40,666 nt of DNA from Dehalococcoidia bacterium (lineage in GTDB: Bacteria; Chloroflexota; Dehalococcoidia; Lucifugimonadales; UBA6952): assembly GCA_022450525.1 (NCBI GenBank), contig JAKUQA010000012.1, forward strand, positions 1 to 40,666. The letters are read 5' to 3'. Each line of letters begins with the position of its first letter. Position 1 is the first letter of the stretch. A program made the position numbers and the translations under genes. Below are positions 1 to 8,405 of this stretch, one piece after another. Under the pieces are notes generated by a model. It was not told where the DNA came from and searched no databases. It saw only the letters and a program-made list of their open reading frames with translations.

Positions 1-161
1 ATAGCTGCTCTGGACCAACCATATTGATCTGCAATTGGTTCAATAAATGCGGACATACCAAAGAATATTGTTCCAGATACACAGACTAATTGAAAAAAAC
101 CTGTAAAAGCAATCCACCAACCGAAAAATCTAAAATTGATGTGTCGTGGGAAAAGAGACAT
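1..161 (-). CDS. MFS transporter, N-terminal fragment (runs off the window)
   Basis: The minus strand opens with an ATG at 161-159 and stays open to the window edge, giving about 53 residues. The fragment begins MSLFPRHINFRFFGWWIAFT and continues through one hydrophobic helix into FFGMSAFIEPIADQYGWSRA. The aromatic GWW at the start of helix 1 and the GWSRA at its periplasmic end are typical of the monocarboxylate/oxalate-formate type of major facilitator. The start codon shares one base with the stop of the upstream hydrolase (TAATG), so the two are probably translationally coupled, and the hydrolase may act on what the transporter imports. The substrate cannot be told from this fragment, and the remaining eleven or so helices lie outside the window. 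Confidence 0.75.
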   Translation of the reverse strand, partial: MSLFPRHINFRFFGWWIAFTGFFQLVCVSGTIFFGMSAFIEPIADQYGWSRAA

Positions 162-1048
162 TATTGATTTAGGAAACTTCTAACAATTTCTTGAAATCCT
201 GCAGGACGATCACCTGGCACTTGATGTCCTGCTCCTTCAACATATTCCCATTTGAAATCTTTTATTTTAGATCCCATTTTATTTGCAATCTCTGGTGATA
301 TTAAATGACTTTCACTCCCAAGTACTAAGAGAGTAGGGGTTATTATTTTCTCAACATGTTCCCATAAAATTTTAGGCCCCCATCCATTCGTATCTGCAGT
401 TCGTAAGGCTTGATCCCATTTCCAGCTCCATTTACCATCGGGATAAAGTCGTAACTGGTGGGACAAACTACCTTTGAGCTGTTCTCTTGTCCTACGAGGG
501 TTTATAGCCAATGCGGCGTCAATGAATTCATCAAATGTATCGGCTCTTTCTGGGAGTCTTCTCCATCCTCTAATTGTATCTAATTCATCCCGAACTGTTT
601 CAGGAGCCATATCAACTAAAACCAATTTAGATACTAAATCGGGATTTCTGGAAGCAAAAACCATAGAATTTCTTGCTCCCATTGAATGTCCTACTAAAAT
701 TATGTTATTCAATCCAAGTTTTTTTACAAAAGCTTCTATATCTGGAATGTTTGTATTTAATGAATAGTCACCATCTTTATGCCAGTCACTATCTCCATGC
801 CCTCTTTGGTTTAGAGCTATTACATGATAACTGGCATGAAATGCAAGGGATGTAAAATCCCATGTATGAGCAGAATTTGTTCTTCCATGCAGTAAAAGCA
901 TCGTTTGTTTATCTTCATTACCCCAATCTAGATAAGATAATTTGATTCCATTAACTTCCACATCTTTTTCTAATGGTGTAGCTTCTTCTTCAAAGATTAC
1001 ACCCATTTTTCTGGCTGCTTCATATAATGTAAGTGGTTTTTCTGTCAT
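161..1048 (-). CDS. alpha/beta hydrolase
   Basis: A 295-residue soluble alpha/beta-hydrolase fold protein with no signal peptide. Visible landmarks are the oxyanion-loop HGRTNSAHTW (HG at 54-55), a QRGHGDSD segment near 81-88, the nucleophile elbow GHSMG with Ser122, and the C-terminal GAGHQVPGDRP with His275. The usual acid position in the strand ending VLGSESHLIS carries Glu246 rather than Asp, which is tolerated in some families; which residue acts is inference. The family includes esterases, epoxide and haloalkane hydrolases and C-C bond hydrolases, and nothing here fixes the substrate. The ATG is preceded by a strong AAGGAG site. The stop overlaps the start of an MFS transporter, suggesting an uptake-and-hydrolysis pair. 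Confidence 0.85.
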   Translation of the reverse strand: MTEKPLTLYEAARKMGVIFEEEATPLEKDVEVNGIKLSYLDWGNEDKQTMLLLHGRTNSAHTWDFTSLAFHASYHVIALNQRGHGDSDWHKDGDYSLNTNIPDIEAFVKKLGLNNIILVGHSMGARNSMVFASRNPDLVSKLVLVDMAPETVRDELDTIRGWRRLPERADTFDEFIDAALAINPRRTREQLKGSLSHQLRLYPDGKWSWKWDQALRTADTNGWGPKILWEHVEKIITPTLLVLGSESHLISPEIANKMGSKIKDFKWEYVEGAGHQVPGDRPAGFQEIVRSFLNQ

Positions 1049-1072
1049 ATTTTCTCCTTTAGTTTGAGATAT

Positions 1073-1101
1073 AATATAGTAAGAAATCTATCGAATAACA
1101 A
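1073..1101 (-). promoter_or_regulatory. Candidate sigma70-type promoter for the hydrolase-MFS pair
   Basis: On the minus strand, TTGTTA (1101-1096) is followed after exactly 17 bases by TATATT (1078-1073), about 25 bases upstream of the hydrolase start codon. Both hexamers match the bacterial housekeeping consensus at four or five positions. The region is AT-rich, so a chance match is possible. Confidence 0.35.
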
Positions 1102-1124
1102 GCATTGAAAGATATAAATTTCTT

Positions 1125-3857
1125 ATGACCTTAAAACAAGGGTTAAAACACATAATGGATAATTATTTAATTGCAGTTGATATAGAAACAACTGGTTTAA
1201 ATACTGATACTGATAATATCATTGAAATTGCCGCAATTAAATTTTTAAATGGAGAATATGTTGATAAGTATGTCTCCTACGTTAACCCAATGAGGAAAAT
1301 AACGGAAGAAATAACAGCATTGACGGGCATTACTGACAATGATGTTATATTTTCACCAACTATTTCACAAATAGTAGAAGAAGTTAATCAATTTATAGGA
1401 AACTCTCCCGTTGTCGGGCATAACTTAAAATTCGACTTATCTATATTGAATCGAGAGAAAATAGCTATCAATAACGACTATATTGATACTTATGATATTG
1501 CTTATAATGTTGTAGTAGCTGATATAAATCTATCACTTAGTTCTTTGGCTGATTATTTGAACGTACAGTTTGATGAATTACATAGAGCTGAAGGGGATGC
1601 ATATTTATCTTTTCAAGTTTTCCAATCCCTTATTCCATACATTCAGGAGGTATCACCAAAAGACATATCTCTGTATGCTTTTTTAGCATCCAAAATCGAT
1701 AAGCAATCTAGTACTATATGGGAACTATTATCGAATAATTCTGCAATAGATGATTTCAATACAGAATCATATATTTCCAATCTTAATAAATTCTCTCAAT
1801 CAAACTATGAGCCAATTGACAACTCTGAATTACGTGATTTCCTATCAAAGTTCACCTGTGAAGAGTTTACAAAACATATGTTTTCAAAAAATGGCCCTAT
1901 AGCTAATAGTATTAAAGATTATCATCAAAGGAATTCACAACTTGAGATGTCTTTAAAAATAGGCAATACTTTTGAATCTTCAAATGAAATTATGATTGAA
2001 GCTGGCACAGGAACTGGGAAAACATTAGCTTATTTAATACCGGCTCTATGGCATGCTGTTACCAATGATAAAAAAGTTGCTATTTCTACCAATACGATTA
2101 CCCTTCAAGATCAATTAATTAATAAAGAAATCCCTGCGTTGATCAATTCATTGAAATCTGAAATAGGTGAACCCTCATATGCGAATTTTGCTCATCCACA
2201 GAAGGGTAAAAATAACTATGTATGTATTTCCAGATTTATAGATATTCTAAATTCATCTAATCTAACAACAGATCAATACAGATTGTATTCTAAAGTCGGA
2301 GTTTGGCTTCAAAAGACATTAACTGGTGATAAAAACGAAATTCACATTCCAGGATGGCAAAATTCAAATTGGGAAAAAATATCAGTTGGAACCAGACATA
2401 GTTGCAACACTCGTGGCATAACTTGTTTTTATGACCATTCTAGAAAGATTGCTAATATATCGACATTACTAATTGTTAATCATTCACTACTATTAGCCGA
2501 TTTAAGATCAGGTAATAATATCTTGCCTGAATATCATTTTTTAATCATTGATGAAGCTCATAACCTAGAACAAGAAGTTATTAACCAATTTGGCTTCGAA
2601 GCATCTCGAAATCGAATATTAGATCAATTGAGATATTATCAAAACTCTATATTTATAAGAAATAGAATTGAACAAACAGATAAAGCTGAAGAATTAAGAA
2701 ACTTACTTCAATCTCACAATTTTAATATCTCAGAATTCTTTATCAAAATAGATGAACTATTTGAAAAAGAAGTAACTCAGAAAAATATACAAAATCTCAT
2801 TGTTAATGAACAAATTGGTAGTGCAAAAATATTCACTTCATTACTTCCGATATGGAATGAATCACTACAGTCTTTCAAAAAGATATTAAACCTTAATGAA
2901 TCTATTTCAGAATTACAAACCGATGAATTTAATGATTTTATACTAGATTTGGATGTACTATATGAATCTATTCAAGAACTACTTATAAATAGAAACGACA
3001 GTTCTGTGTACTGGATAAACAAACGCAACAGATTTGCTTCTAATGAAGATATTTCACTAAAATTAGCTCCATTAAATACAGCCGAAATTCTTGAAAACTA
3101 CCTTTATGCTAACGAAATAGGGACATTACTAACTAGCGCAACACTTAGTGTGAATGGCTCATTAGATTATGCATCTTCTCAATATGGCATAGATAACCCA
3201 AATTCTTCTGTTATTACTTCACCATTTGATTATAAAAATATGGTTTTACTGGGGTTGATTCAAGATATACCAGATCCTAGAAATGAATTATATCAACAAA
3301 AGTTAGATTCAAGTTTAATTGATATTTGTTCATCAACAAAAGGTGGTACATTGATACTTCATACCTCATATTATTCTCTTCGTATAAGTAGAAATACTTT
3401 AAAAAACACACTTGGAGAAAAAGGATATATTATCAAAGCTCAAGGGATTGACGGTAATATTAATCAAATACTTTCTTCTGTTGAGAATCATGAAAACTTT
3501 ATAATTATGGGAACGAATACACTTTGGGAAGGAATAGATATACCAGAGTCGAAATTAAAATCAGTGATAATTACTAGATTGCCGTTTGGAGTACCTGGAG
3601 ATCCCATAAATACAGCCAAATCAGCGAAATTAAACAACCCTTTTAGAGAACTTGCTTTGCCTCAGGCAATAATCCGATTTCGTCAAGGATTTGGTAGGCT
3701 TATACGAAATGAAAAAGGAAAAGGTTCTGTTTTTATATTAGATAGCAGGATTATTAATCAACAATATGGCTCCTTATTTATTAATTCCATCCCTGAATGT
3801 TCAATTAAAAGAATTGATACATCTCAAGCATATAGTCTTATTACTCAATGGCACTAG
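1125..3857 (+). CDS. dinG: DinG-family helicase with N-terminal DEDDh exonuclease domain
   Basis: A 910-residue fusion. Residues about 13-170 are a DnaQ/epsilon-type 3'-5' exonuclease with a full DEDDh set: DIETTG (Asp19, Glu21), HNLKFD (Asp104) and HRAEGD (His153, Asp158). The rest is an XPD/DinG superfamily 2 helicase: Walker A AGTGTGKT at 293-300, DEAH at 476-479, GTNTLWEGIDIPE (motif V) and a QGFGRLIR arginine-finger motif near the C-terminus. Three cysteines sit where the family's Fe-S cluster domain lies (367, 427, 434), one short of the usual four, so cluster binding is doubtful. This domain order is known from Gram-positive and Chloroflexi DinG. A second ATG at 1155 sits 12 bases after an ACAAGGG and gives a start exactly at the exonuclease strand; it is a real alternative. 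The 3' end overlaps the next gene by 10 bases. Confidence 0.92.
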   Translation: MTLKQGLKHIMDNYLIAVDIETTGLNTDTDNIIEIAAIKFLNGEYVDKYVSYVNPMRKITEEITALTGITDNDVIFSPTISQIVEEVNQFIGNSPVVGHNLKFDLSILNREKIAINNDYIDTYDIAYNVVVADINLSLSSLADYLNVQFDELHRAEGDAYLSFQVFQSLIPYIQEVSPKDISLYAFLASKIDKQSSTIWELLSNNSAIDDFNTESYISNLNKFSQSNYEPIDNSELRDFLSKFTCEEFTKHMFSKNGPIANSIKDYHQRNSQLEMSLKIGNTFESSNEIMIEAGTGTGKTLAYLIPALWHAVTNDKKVAISTNTITLQDQLINKEIPALINSLKSEIGEPSYANFAHPQKGKNNYVCISRFIDILNSSNLTTDQYRLYSKVGVWLQKTLTGDKNEIHIPGWQNSNWEKISVGTRHSCNTRGITCFYDHSRKIANISTLLIVNHSLLLADLRSGNNILPEYHFLIIDEAHNLEQEVINQFGFEASRNRILDQLRYYQNSIFIRNRIEQTDKAEELRNLLQSHNFNISEFFIKIDELFEKEVTQKNIQNLIVNEQIGSAKIFTSLLPIWNESLQSFKKILNLNESISELQTDEFNDFILDLDVLYESIQELLINRNDSSVYWINKRNRFASNEDISLKLAPLNTAEILENYLYANEIGTLLTSATLSVNGSLDYASSQYGIDNPNSSVITSPFDYKNMVLLGLIQDIPDPRNELYQQKLDSSLIDICSSTKGGTLILHTSYYSLRISRNTLKNTLGEKGYIIKAQGIDGNINQILSSVENHENFIIMGTNTLWEGIDIPESKLKSVIITRLPFGVPGDPINTAKSAKLNNPFRELALPQAIIRFRQGFGRLIRNEKGKGSVFILDSRIINQQYGSLFINSIPECSIKRIDTSQAYSLITQWH

Positions 3858-4732
3858 GTAGAAATAAAATTCAAACTAATTATTATCAAATACACACAAA
3901 AGAGAATATTGATTTGTATAAAATATTCGATGGAGGACAAATCTTTTCTTGGGGTAAATACTCTGAAGGTTATAGAGGTCTAATCGACAATGTTCCATTT
4001 TTTGTTAAATACAAAGATAATTTACTTTATATAATAACTTCCATTTCTGAAAATAAAGCTAAAGAAATGATAGTTAATTTCTTTGATTTAGATACTTCAG
4101 TAGAAAATATTACACAATTAATTTCAATTAACGACTCATTTATGTCTAAAGCGGTTAAATCAAATGATGGACTTAGGATATTAAAACAAGATCCATGGAT
4201 ATGCTTGGTTTCCTTCATATGTTCTTCTGTTGCTAATTTTAATAAAATATCATTAAACATAAAAAATATTTCTGAAAATCTTGGAGAAAAATTTATATTT
4301 AATAATTCACTCTTTTATACATTTCCTACCCCTGAGATAATAGCGAATCAATCAATTGAAACTTTACAAGGTTATGGGCTTGGATTTAGGTCAAAATATT
4401 TGCACGATATAGCAAACAAAATTTACAAAAATGATTTTAATCTTCATAATCTTAAAGATTATACCTACTATGATTCAAGAAGCCTTCTCGAATCTCTTTA
4501 TGGTGTAGGTTCGAAAATTGCAGACTGTGTATTACTCTATTCTTTGAATAAAACTGAAGCTTTTCCTATCGATCGTTGGGTTCAAAGGGCTTTAAGAGAT
4601 GGGTACGGTTTAGACATCAAAAATAGCTATAAAACTTCGAGTGAGTGGGCACGATCCACTTGGAAAGAAAATGCTGGTTATGCTCAACAATTCTTATTTC
4701 AATATCAAAAAGAATTAAACAATGAAATATAA
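3848..4732 (+). CDS. ogg: 8-oxoguanine DNA glycosylase (OGG1/AlkA type)
   Basis: A 294-residue base-excision repair glycosylase/AP lyase. The N-terminal beta domain carries DGGQIFSWGK (28-37), equivalent to the SGQxFRW signature of eukaryotic OGG1. The helix-hairpin-helix ends in YGVGSKIADC, with the Schiff-base lysine at Lys223 and the catalytic aspartate at Asp242 in FPIDRW. The 19-residue spacing between them equals that of Lys249 and Asp268 in human OGG1. The family removes 8-oxoguanine opposite cytosine. The gene starts inside the last codons of dinG (10-base overlap) and ends inside the start of the next gene (11-base overlap), so it is almost certainly co-transcribed and translationally coupled. 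It is distinct from the MutM/Fpg fold used by most bacteria. Confidence 0.9.
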   Translation: MALGRNKIQTNYYQIHTKENIDLYKIFDGGQIFSWGKYSEGYRGLIDNVPFFVKYKDNLLYIITSISENKAKEMIVNFFDLDTSVENITQLISINDSFMSKAVKSNDGLRILKQDPWICLVSFICSSVANFNKISLNIKNISENLGEKFIFNNSLFYTFPTPEIIANQSIETLQGYGLGFRSKYLHDIANKIYKNDFNLHNLKDYTYYDSRSLLESLYGVGSKIADCVLLYSLNKTEAFPIDRWVQRALRDGYGLDIKNSYKTSSEWARSTWKENAGYAQQFLFQYQKELNNEI

Positions 4733-5399
4733 TACAAATTATTTTCAATTTTTTATTAGCCTAACTATGGCTCTTTTCCCATTTGTTTTATCAGCAATAG
4801 TCTTTATATTGCTAAATTCTATATCTACAACAAAAGATTCATGTATGAAAATTTATGACCACACTTCTTATATTCAAAGATCATTAGTTACAATAAATGA
4901 TGAATCTCAATTTTTATCAGGGGTTTTGGTAAATGATAGAGAATTCGGCAACCTTATATTGACAAGTAGTAGGCGTCTTGATAGAAATCAAATGCAGCAA
5001 AATATGTATGAAATAACTATAGATAATATCGATAGTATAAATCCACTATATGGTGATTACATATCAAATAAAAATATAGGCTTTTTTCAATTTTCGACTT
5101 CAGCTTATGTTTCTGCTCTGCCTGTAAATGATATTAAGCCAGCAATCGGCGAAATTGCATATACTGCCACGTTGCTCAATGGCGAAATCGAAACATATTC
5201 AGGTAGATATTCAAATTCAATAACTTTAGATAATGGCAACCTGATACACATATATTCAGGTTCAGTAGATATTCAATATGAAGGTAGTCCTGTTATTGAT
5301 CAATGTGGCAGACTTCTTGGGGTTATAATAGAAGGTAATGAACGCTATTTTGCAATATCTTCCTTAAGTGAAGATATTTTTACAAATTCATTTAAATAA
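4722..5399 (+). CDS. Membrane-anchored degenerate trypsin-like protein
   Basis: A 225-residue protein with one N-terminal hydrophobic segment (about 9-31) and no lipobox, so probably anchored with the rest outside. The remainder reads like a two-barrel trypsin/HtrA fold with damaged active site. SGVLVND then LILTSSRR (66-85) parallels the SGVII...ILTNNHV strand, with the histidine position filled by Ser/Arg. NIGFFQFS (118-125) lies where DLAVLK carries the aspartate, and YEGSPVIDQCGRLLGVI (186-202) parallels GNSGGPLVDxxGxVVGI with a serine at 189. Only that serine remains of the triad. A pseudoprotease role (binding or sensing) is inference; fold prediction would settle it. The start overlaps ogg and the stop overlaps the convergent cca gene by 12 bases. 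Confidence 0.6.
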   Translation: MKYNTNYFQFFISLTMALFPFVLSAIVFILLNSISTTKDSCMKIYDHTSYIQRSLVTINDESQFLSGVLVNDREFGNLILTSSRRLDRNQMQQNMYEITIDNIDSINPLYGDYISNKNIGFFQFSTSAYVSALPVNDIKPAIGEIAYTATLLNGEIETYSGRYSNSITLDNGNLIHIYSGSVDIQYEGSPVIDQCGRLLGVIIEGNERYFAISSLSEDIFTNSFK

Positions 5400-6632
5400 C
5401 TGCTTATTTAATTTTTCTAGAAATATTTTTTCATCCGATTTTGAATTTATCTTTCCATTAATTTGGGCATTGCGTAATTTCTCTATAATTAAAGATAATT
5501 TTGTTTTATCTATGGATATCATTTCAATTATCTCATCACCATTGTTATATGGTTTAATCTTCGCCCATATGTTTAGATAGTTATTAATATGCTCAGTGAA
5601 TTTTTTATTCCCTGTAACTATAGAAGCGATTCGCAATGCTTCTACATCATATTTATCAAATAAATTAGCTATTGATGAGGGTCTTTTCATAAATGATATA
5701 TATGATATTTTCTTATTGATTTTATTCAAATCAATGAGGATCCTTGATATTCTTTTCGATAATGAAAATCTAGAAATAAAATTATTGAGTTTATTTGTAT
5801 TCATAGTCGATGACAATATTGCTAATAAAATTAGTTCTTTATCAGTTATGCTAAATATTTGTTCTTTAAAAATATTGAGATGTTTAACAAAGTTTTCATT
5901 CGTAGGAAAGTTTCTGTCTATAATGTGAAGAAGATCATACTTAGTTAAAGATGATAACGATTTATAGATATCCTTTTCCGTTAGATATTTAAATAATTCA
6001 TTGATGATCCGCTTTGCGCTTAAAGTATTTAAGTAATTGATATCTCGGTTTATTAAAGTTGAAGTATTTTTATCTATTGGAAAATTCAATCGTGTAGAAT
6101 ACCGTAAAGCTCGAAATATTCTAGTAGGGTCATCCTGAAAACTTTTTTCATGAATAATTTTAATAATTTTATTTCTAACTTCTTCTATTCCATTTATTGG
6201 GTCGATTATTTTATAAGGCTTTGGAAATATTTGTAGTGCTATTGCATTGATAGTGAAATCTCTTCTATATAAATCTTTAGTTATACTACCAGGTGTAATA
6301 TCAGGTAAGCTTCCTGGAAATTGATATATTTCTGTTCGGGCTAGAGCTATATCTATTTCATAATCGTTAATTTTATATTTAAACGTTTTAAATTGAGAAG
6401 AACGAATTGGTTCGGAGTGGGTAATTTTATTAAATTCAGCTATAAAAAGATCTATTTCTCCTTCAATTAGTAAATCTAGGTCATGACTAACATTCCCTAA
6501 TAATAAATCTCGTACAGGACCACCAACTAAATAGAGTTTAACGTAACTCTTCTTGGCAGCTAACTCAGCATAGTTTAATAATTCTTGTTCGTCTGAATTA
6601 AATTTAGATTTTATATCTTTATGTAAATTCAT
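5388..6632 (-). CDS. cca: CCA tRNA nucleotidyltransferase / poly(A) polymerase family
   Basis: A 414-residue class II nucleotidyltransferase that would add or repair the 3' CCA of tRNAs. The head domain has LVGGPVRDLLLG (35-46) followed by the metal-binding pair in HDLDLL (Asp51, Asp53) and a third acidic strand near Asp94. RRDFTINAIA (123-132) is the nucleotide-recognition region, and DDPTRIFRALRY (167-178) is the neck signature of the PolyA_pol RNA-binding domain. No HD phosphohydrolase motif is evident in the C-terminal half. CCA-adding and poly(A)-adding members cannot be separated safely by eye; a CCA enzyme is expected because none other is visible here. No clear ribosome binding site precedes the ATG, which suggests a leaderless or weakly initiated mRNA. 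Confidence 0.88.
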   Translation of the reverse strand: MNLHKDIKSKFNSDEQELLNYAELAAKKSYVKLYLVGGPVRDLLLGNVSHDLDLLIEGEIDLFIAEFNKITHSEPIRSSQFKTFKYKINDYEIDIALARTEIYQFPGSLPDITPGSITKDLYRRDFTINAIALQIFPKPYKIIDPINGIEEVRNKIIKIIHEKSFQDDPTRIFRALRYSTRLNFPIDKNTSTLINRDINYLNTLSAKRIINELFKYLTEKDIYKSLSSLTKYDLLHIIDRNFPTNENFVKHLNIFKEQIFSITDKELILLAILSSTMNTNKLNNFISRFSLSKRISRILIDLNKINKKISYISFMKRPSSIANLFDKYDVEALRIASIVTGNKKFTEHINNYLNIWAKIKPYNNGDEIIEMISIDKTKLSLIIEKLRNAQINGKINSKSDEKIFLEKLNKQLFK

Positions 6633-6673
6633 TTCTATTCATAGTTTGAATATGTTTGCATTATTATTACACA

Positions 6674-6707
6674 ATTATAGACTATTTATATTTAACTAAA
6701 GTATACT
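6674..6707. promoter_or_regulatory. Candidate divergent promoters between cca and rnc
   Basis: The 116-base gap holds signals in both directions. For rnc, TAGACT (6678-6683) and TATACT (6702-6707) are 18 bases apart, about 41 bases ahead of the start codon. For cca, a perfect TATAAT reads on the minus strand at 6679-6674, about 42 bases upstream of its ATG, but without a convincing -35 box. Both are weak evidence in such AT-rich DNA. Confidence 0.3.
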
Positions 6708-6748
6708 CTCGCCTGTGGGTATAAAAAGATAATATATAAAGATAATTT

Positions 6749-7441
6749 ATGAATATGGATGAAAATTATATAAAACTTCAAAAAAAACTAAGAATAGATT
6801 TTAACAATCTTGAAATATACCAACTGGCATTCAAACACCCATCATATCTAAATGAAAATTTTTCATTTGCTACAAATACCAATCAAAGACTAGAATTTTT
6901 AGGAGATGCCATATTAGGCTTAATTTTATCAGACTACTTATATACAAAATTTCCAGAATATAACGAAGGGTTTTTAACTGATATTCGATCCGAATTAGTT
7001 AAAGATCAAACCCTTTCTATTATTGGTAAAGAAATTGATCTAGGTCATTATTTAATTCTTGGTAAAGGTGAGAATAAATCAGGCGGAAGAGAAAAAGAAT
7101 CCAATATCGCAGATGCATTTGAAGCCTTACTTGGGGCAATATTTATAGACAAAGGATTTGATATAGTTAAAAGCGTAATACATAACATCTTTGGAGATAG
7201 GATTGATTTAATTAGTCCCAAAGAATTAAAAGATCCTAAAACACGTATTCAAGAATATTATTTGAATAATCAATCGGTCATCCCTATATACAAATTGGTT
7301 AAAAAAGACGGTAATGAGCATAATCCTATTTTTACTATGTCGTTAATAATAAATAATAAGGTTATTTCTTATGGTGAAGGAAGTTCAAAAAAACAAGCGG
7401 AACAAAATGCAGCTAAAGCTGCTTTAGATATATTACATTAA
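6749..7441 (+). CDS. rnc: Ribonuclease III
   Basis: A 230-residue double-strand-specific endoribonuclease. The catalytic domain carries the family signature NQRLEFLGDA (45-54, with Glu49 and Asp53) and the second acidic site ADAFEALLGA (121-130, Asp122 and Glu125). A double-stranded RNA-binding domain occupies about 162-229, ending GSSKKQAEQNAAKAALDIL. Length and order are normal. It would process rRNA precursors and structured mRNAs. A second in-frame ATG two codons later is possible. It heads a run of six plus-strand genes ending at 15127. In Bacillus subtilis the order is rncS-smc-ftsY; here ftsY follows after only 11 bases and smc is absent. Confidence 0.95.
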   Translation: MNMDENYIKLQKKLRIDFNNLEIYQLAFKHPSYLNENFSFATNTNQRLEFLGDAILGLILSDYLYTKFPEYNEGFLTDIRSELVKDQTLSIIGKEIDLGHYLILGKGENKSGGREKESNIADAFEALLGAIFIDKGFDIVKSVIHNIFGDRIDLISPKELKDPKTRIQEYYLNNQSVIPIYKLVKKDGNEHNPIFTMSLIINNKVISYGEGSSKKQAEQNAAKAALDILH

Positions 7442-7452
7442 GGTAAATAAAT

Positions 7453-8397
7453 TTGAAAAATTCAAATGAGGATAATCCATATAATAATGCATTAACTATT
7501 ACCAAGAGCAGTTTTTTTGAACGTGTGAAGTCTATATTCTCAAAATCTATTGACCATACAGAAAAACTTGATCTAGTCGAAGAGATATTACTAACTTCTG
7601 ATGTTGGCGTACAAACTACAAATATCGTTCTAAACCATTTACAACAAGTACTGAAACAACACTCGGAATTAGATATATTCAATGAAACCAAGTCATTTTT
7701 ATTTAACTTATTAGTAGATAATCAAGAATATGACCTCAATAAACTATTATCAGTGATAAAAAATACAAAACCCTTTATCATTCTTGTCAGTGGAGTTAAT
7801 GGTGTCGGGAAAACTACAACTGTTGCTAAACTAGCTGCTATGTTTGCAGATTTGAATCTTAAAGTCATTATTGGGGCATGTGATGCCTTTAGAGCTGGAG
7901 CTGTCGAACAAATTGAAACATGGGGTTCAAAACTAGATATTAGGGTTATCTCGAATAAAACAACTAAAGATCCAGCATCTGTAGCATTTGATACAGTTAA
8001 TAGCGCAATTTCTAATGAATACGATATTGTAATTTTAGATACTGCAGGACGATTGCAAAATGATGCAAATTTGATGGGTGAACTTGAAAAAATATCAAAC
8101 ATAACAAAACGATTTATACCGGAATCTCCTCATCTTAGCTTATTGGTCCTGGATGCCACAGTTGGTCAAAATGGTATAGAACAGGCTAAACAATTTTCAG
8201 ACTCAGTAAAATGTGATTCTGTTATATTAACTAAGCTAGATACTAGTGCTAAAGGCGGTATTATCATACGAATTTATCAAGAATTAAATCTTCCTATATC
8301 ATTTGTTGGAACTGGCGAAAAAATAAACGACTTGGAAATCTTTAATAAAGAACGCTTTCTAAATGCTTTTTTTTCTTATGATTATACAAATGAGTGA
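7453..8397 (+). CDS. ftsY: Signal recognition particle receptor FtsY
   Basis: A 314-residue SRP GTPase that receives ribosome-SRP complexes at the membrane. The N domain (about 20-95) leads to the G domain with G1 GVNGVGKT (114-121), the SRP-specific GACDAFRAGA (141-150), DTAGR (196-200) and TKLD (250-253) followed by SAKGG. The closing GTGEKINDLEIFN is typical of FtsY. The acidic A domain found in E. coli is missing, as is common outside proteobacteria. The start is TTG at 7453, supported by TAAGGT at 7439-7444, which overlaps the rnc stop codon and sits 8 bases ahead, so translation is probably coupled to rnc. Distinction from Ffh is clear because there is no methionine-rich M domain. Confidence 0.95.
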   Translation: MKNSNEDNPYNNALTITKSSFFERVKSIFSKSIDHTEKLDLVEEILLTSDVGVQTTNIVLNHLQQVLKQHSELDIFNETKSFLFNLLVDNQEYDLNKLLSVIKNTKPFIILVSGVNGVGKTTTVAKLAAMFADLNLKVIIGACDAFRAGAVEQIETWGSKLDIRVISNKTTKDPASVAFDTVNSAISNEYDIVILDTAGRLQNDANLMGELEKISNITKRFIPESPHLSLLVLDATVGQNGIEQAKQFSDSVKCDSVILTKLDTSAKGGIIIRIYQELNLPISFVGTGEKINDLEIFNKERFLNAFFSYDYTNE

Positions 8398-8405
8398 TTT
8401 GGTAA

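Noticed and set aside
5596-5928. Plus-strand frame inside cca
   Set aside because: Fully covered by a well-supported cca gene on the other strand; hydrophobic composition is a by-product of the complement.
7722-8102. Antisense open frame across ftsY
   Set aside because: It mirrors the ftsY coding sequence, has no family resemblance and no ribosome binding site.
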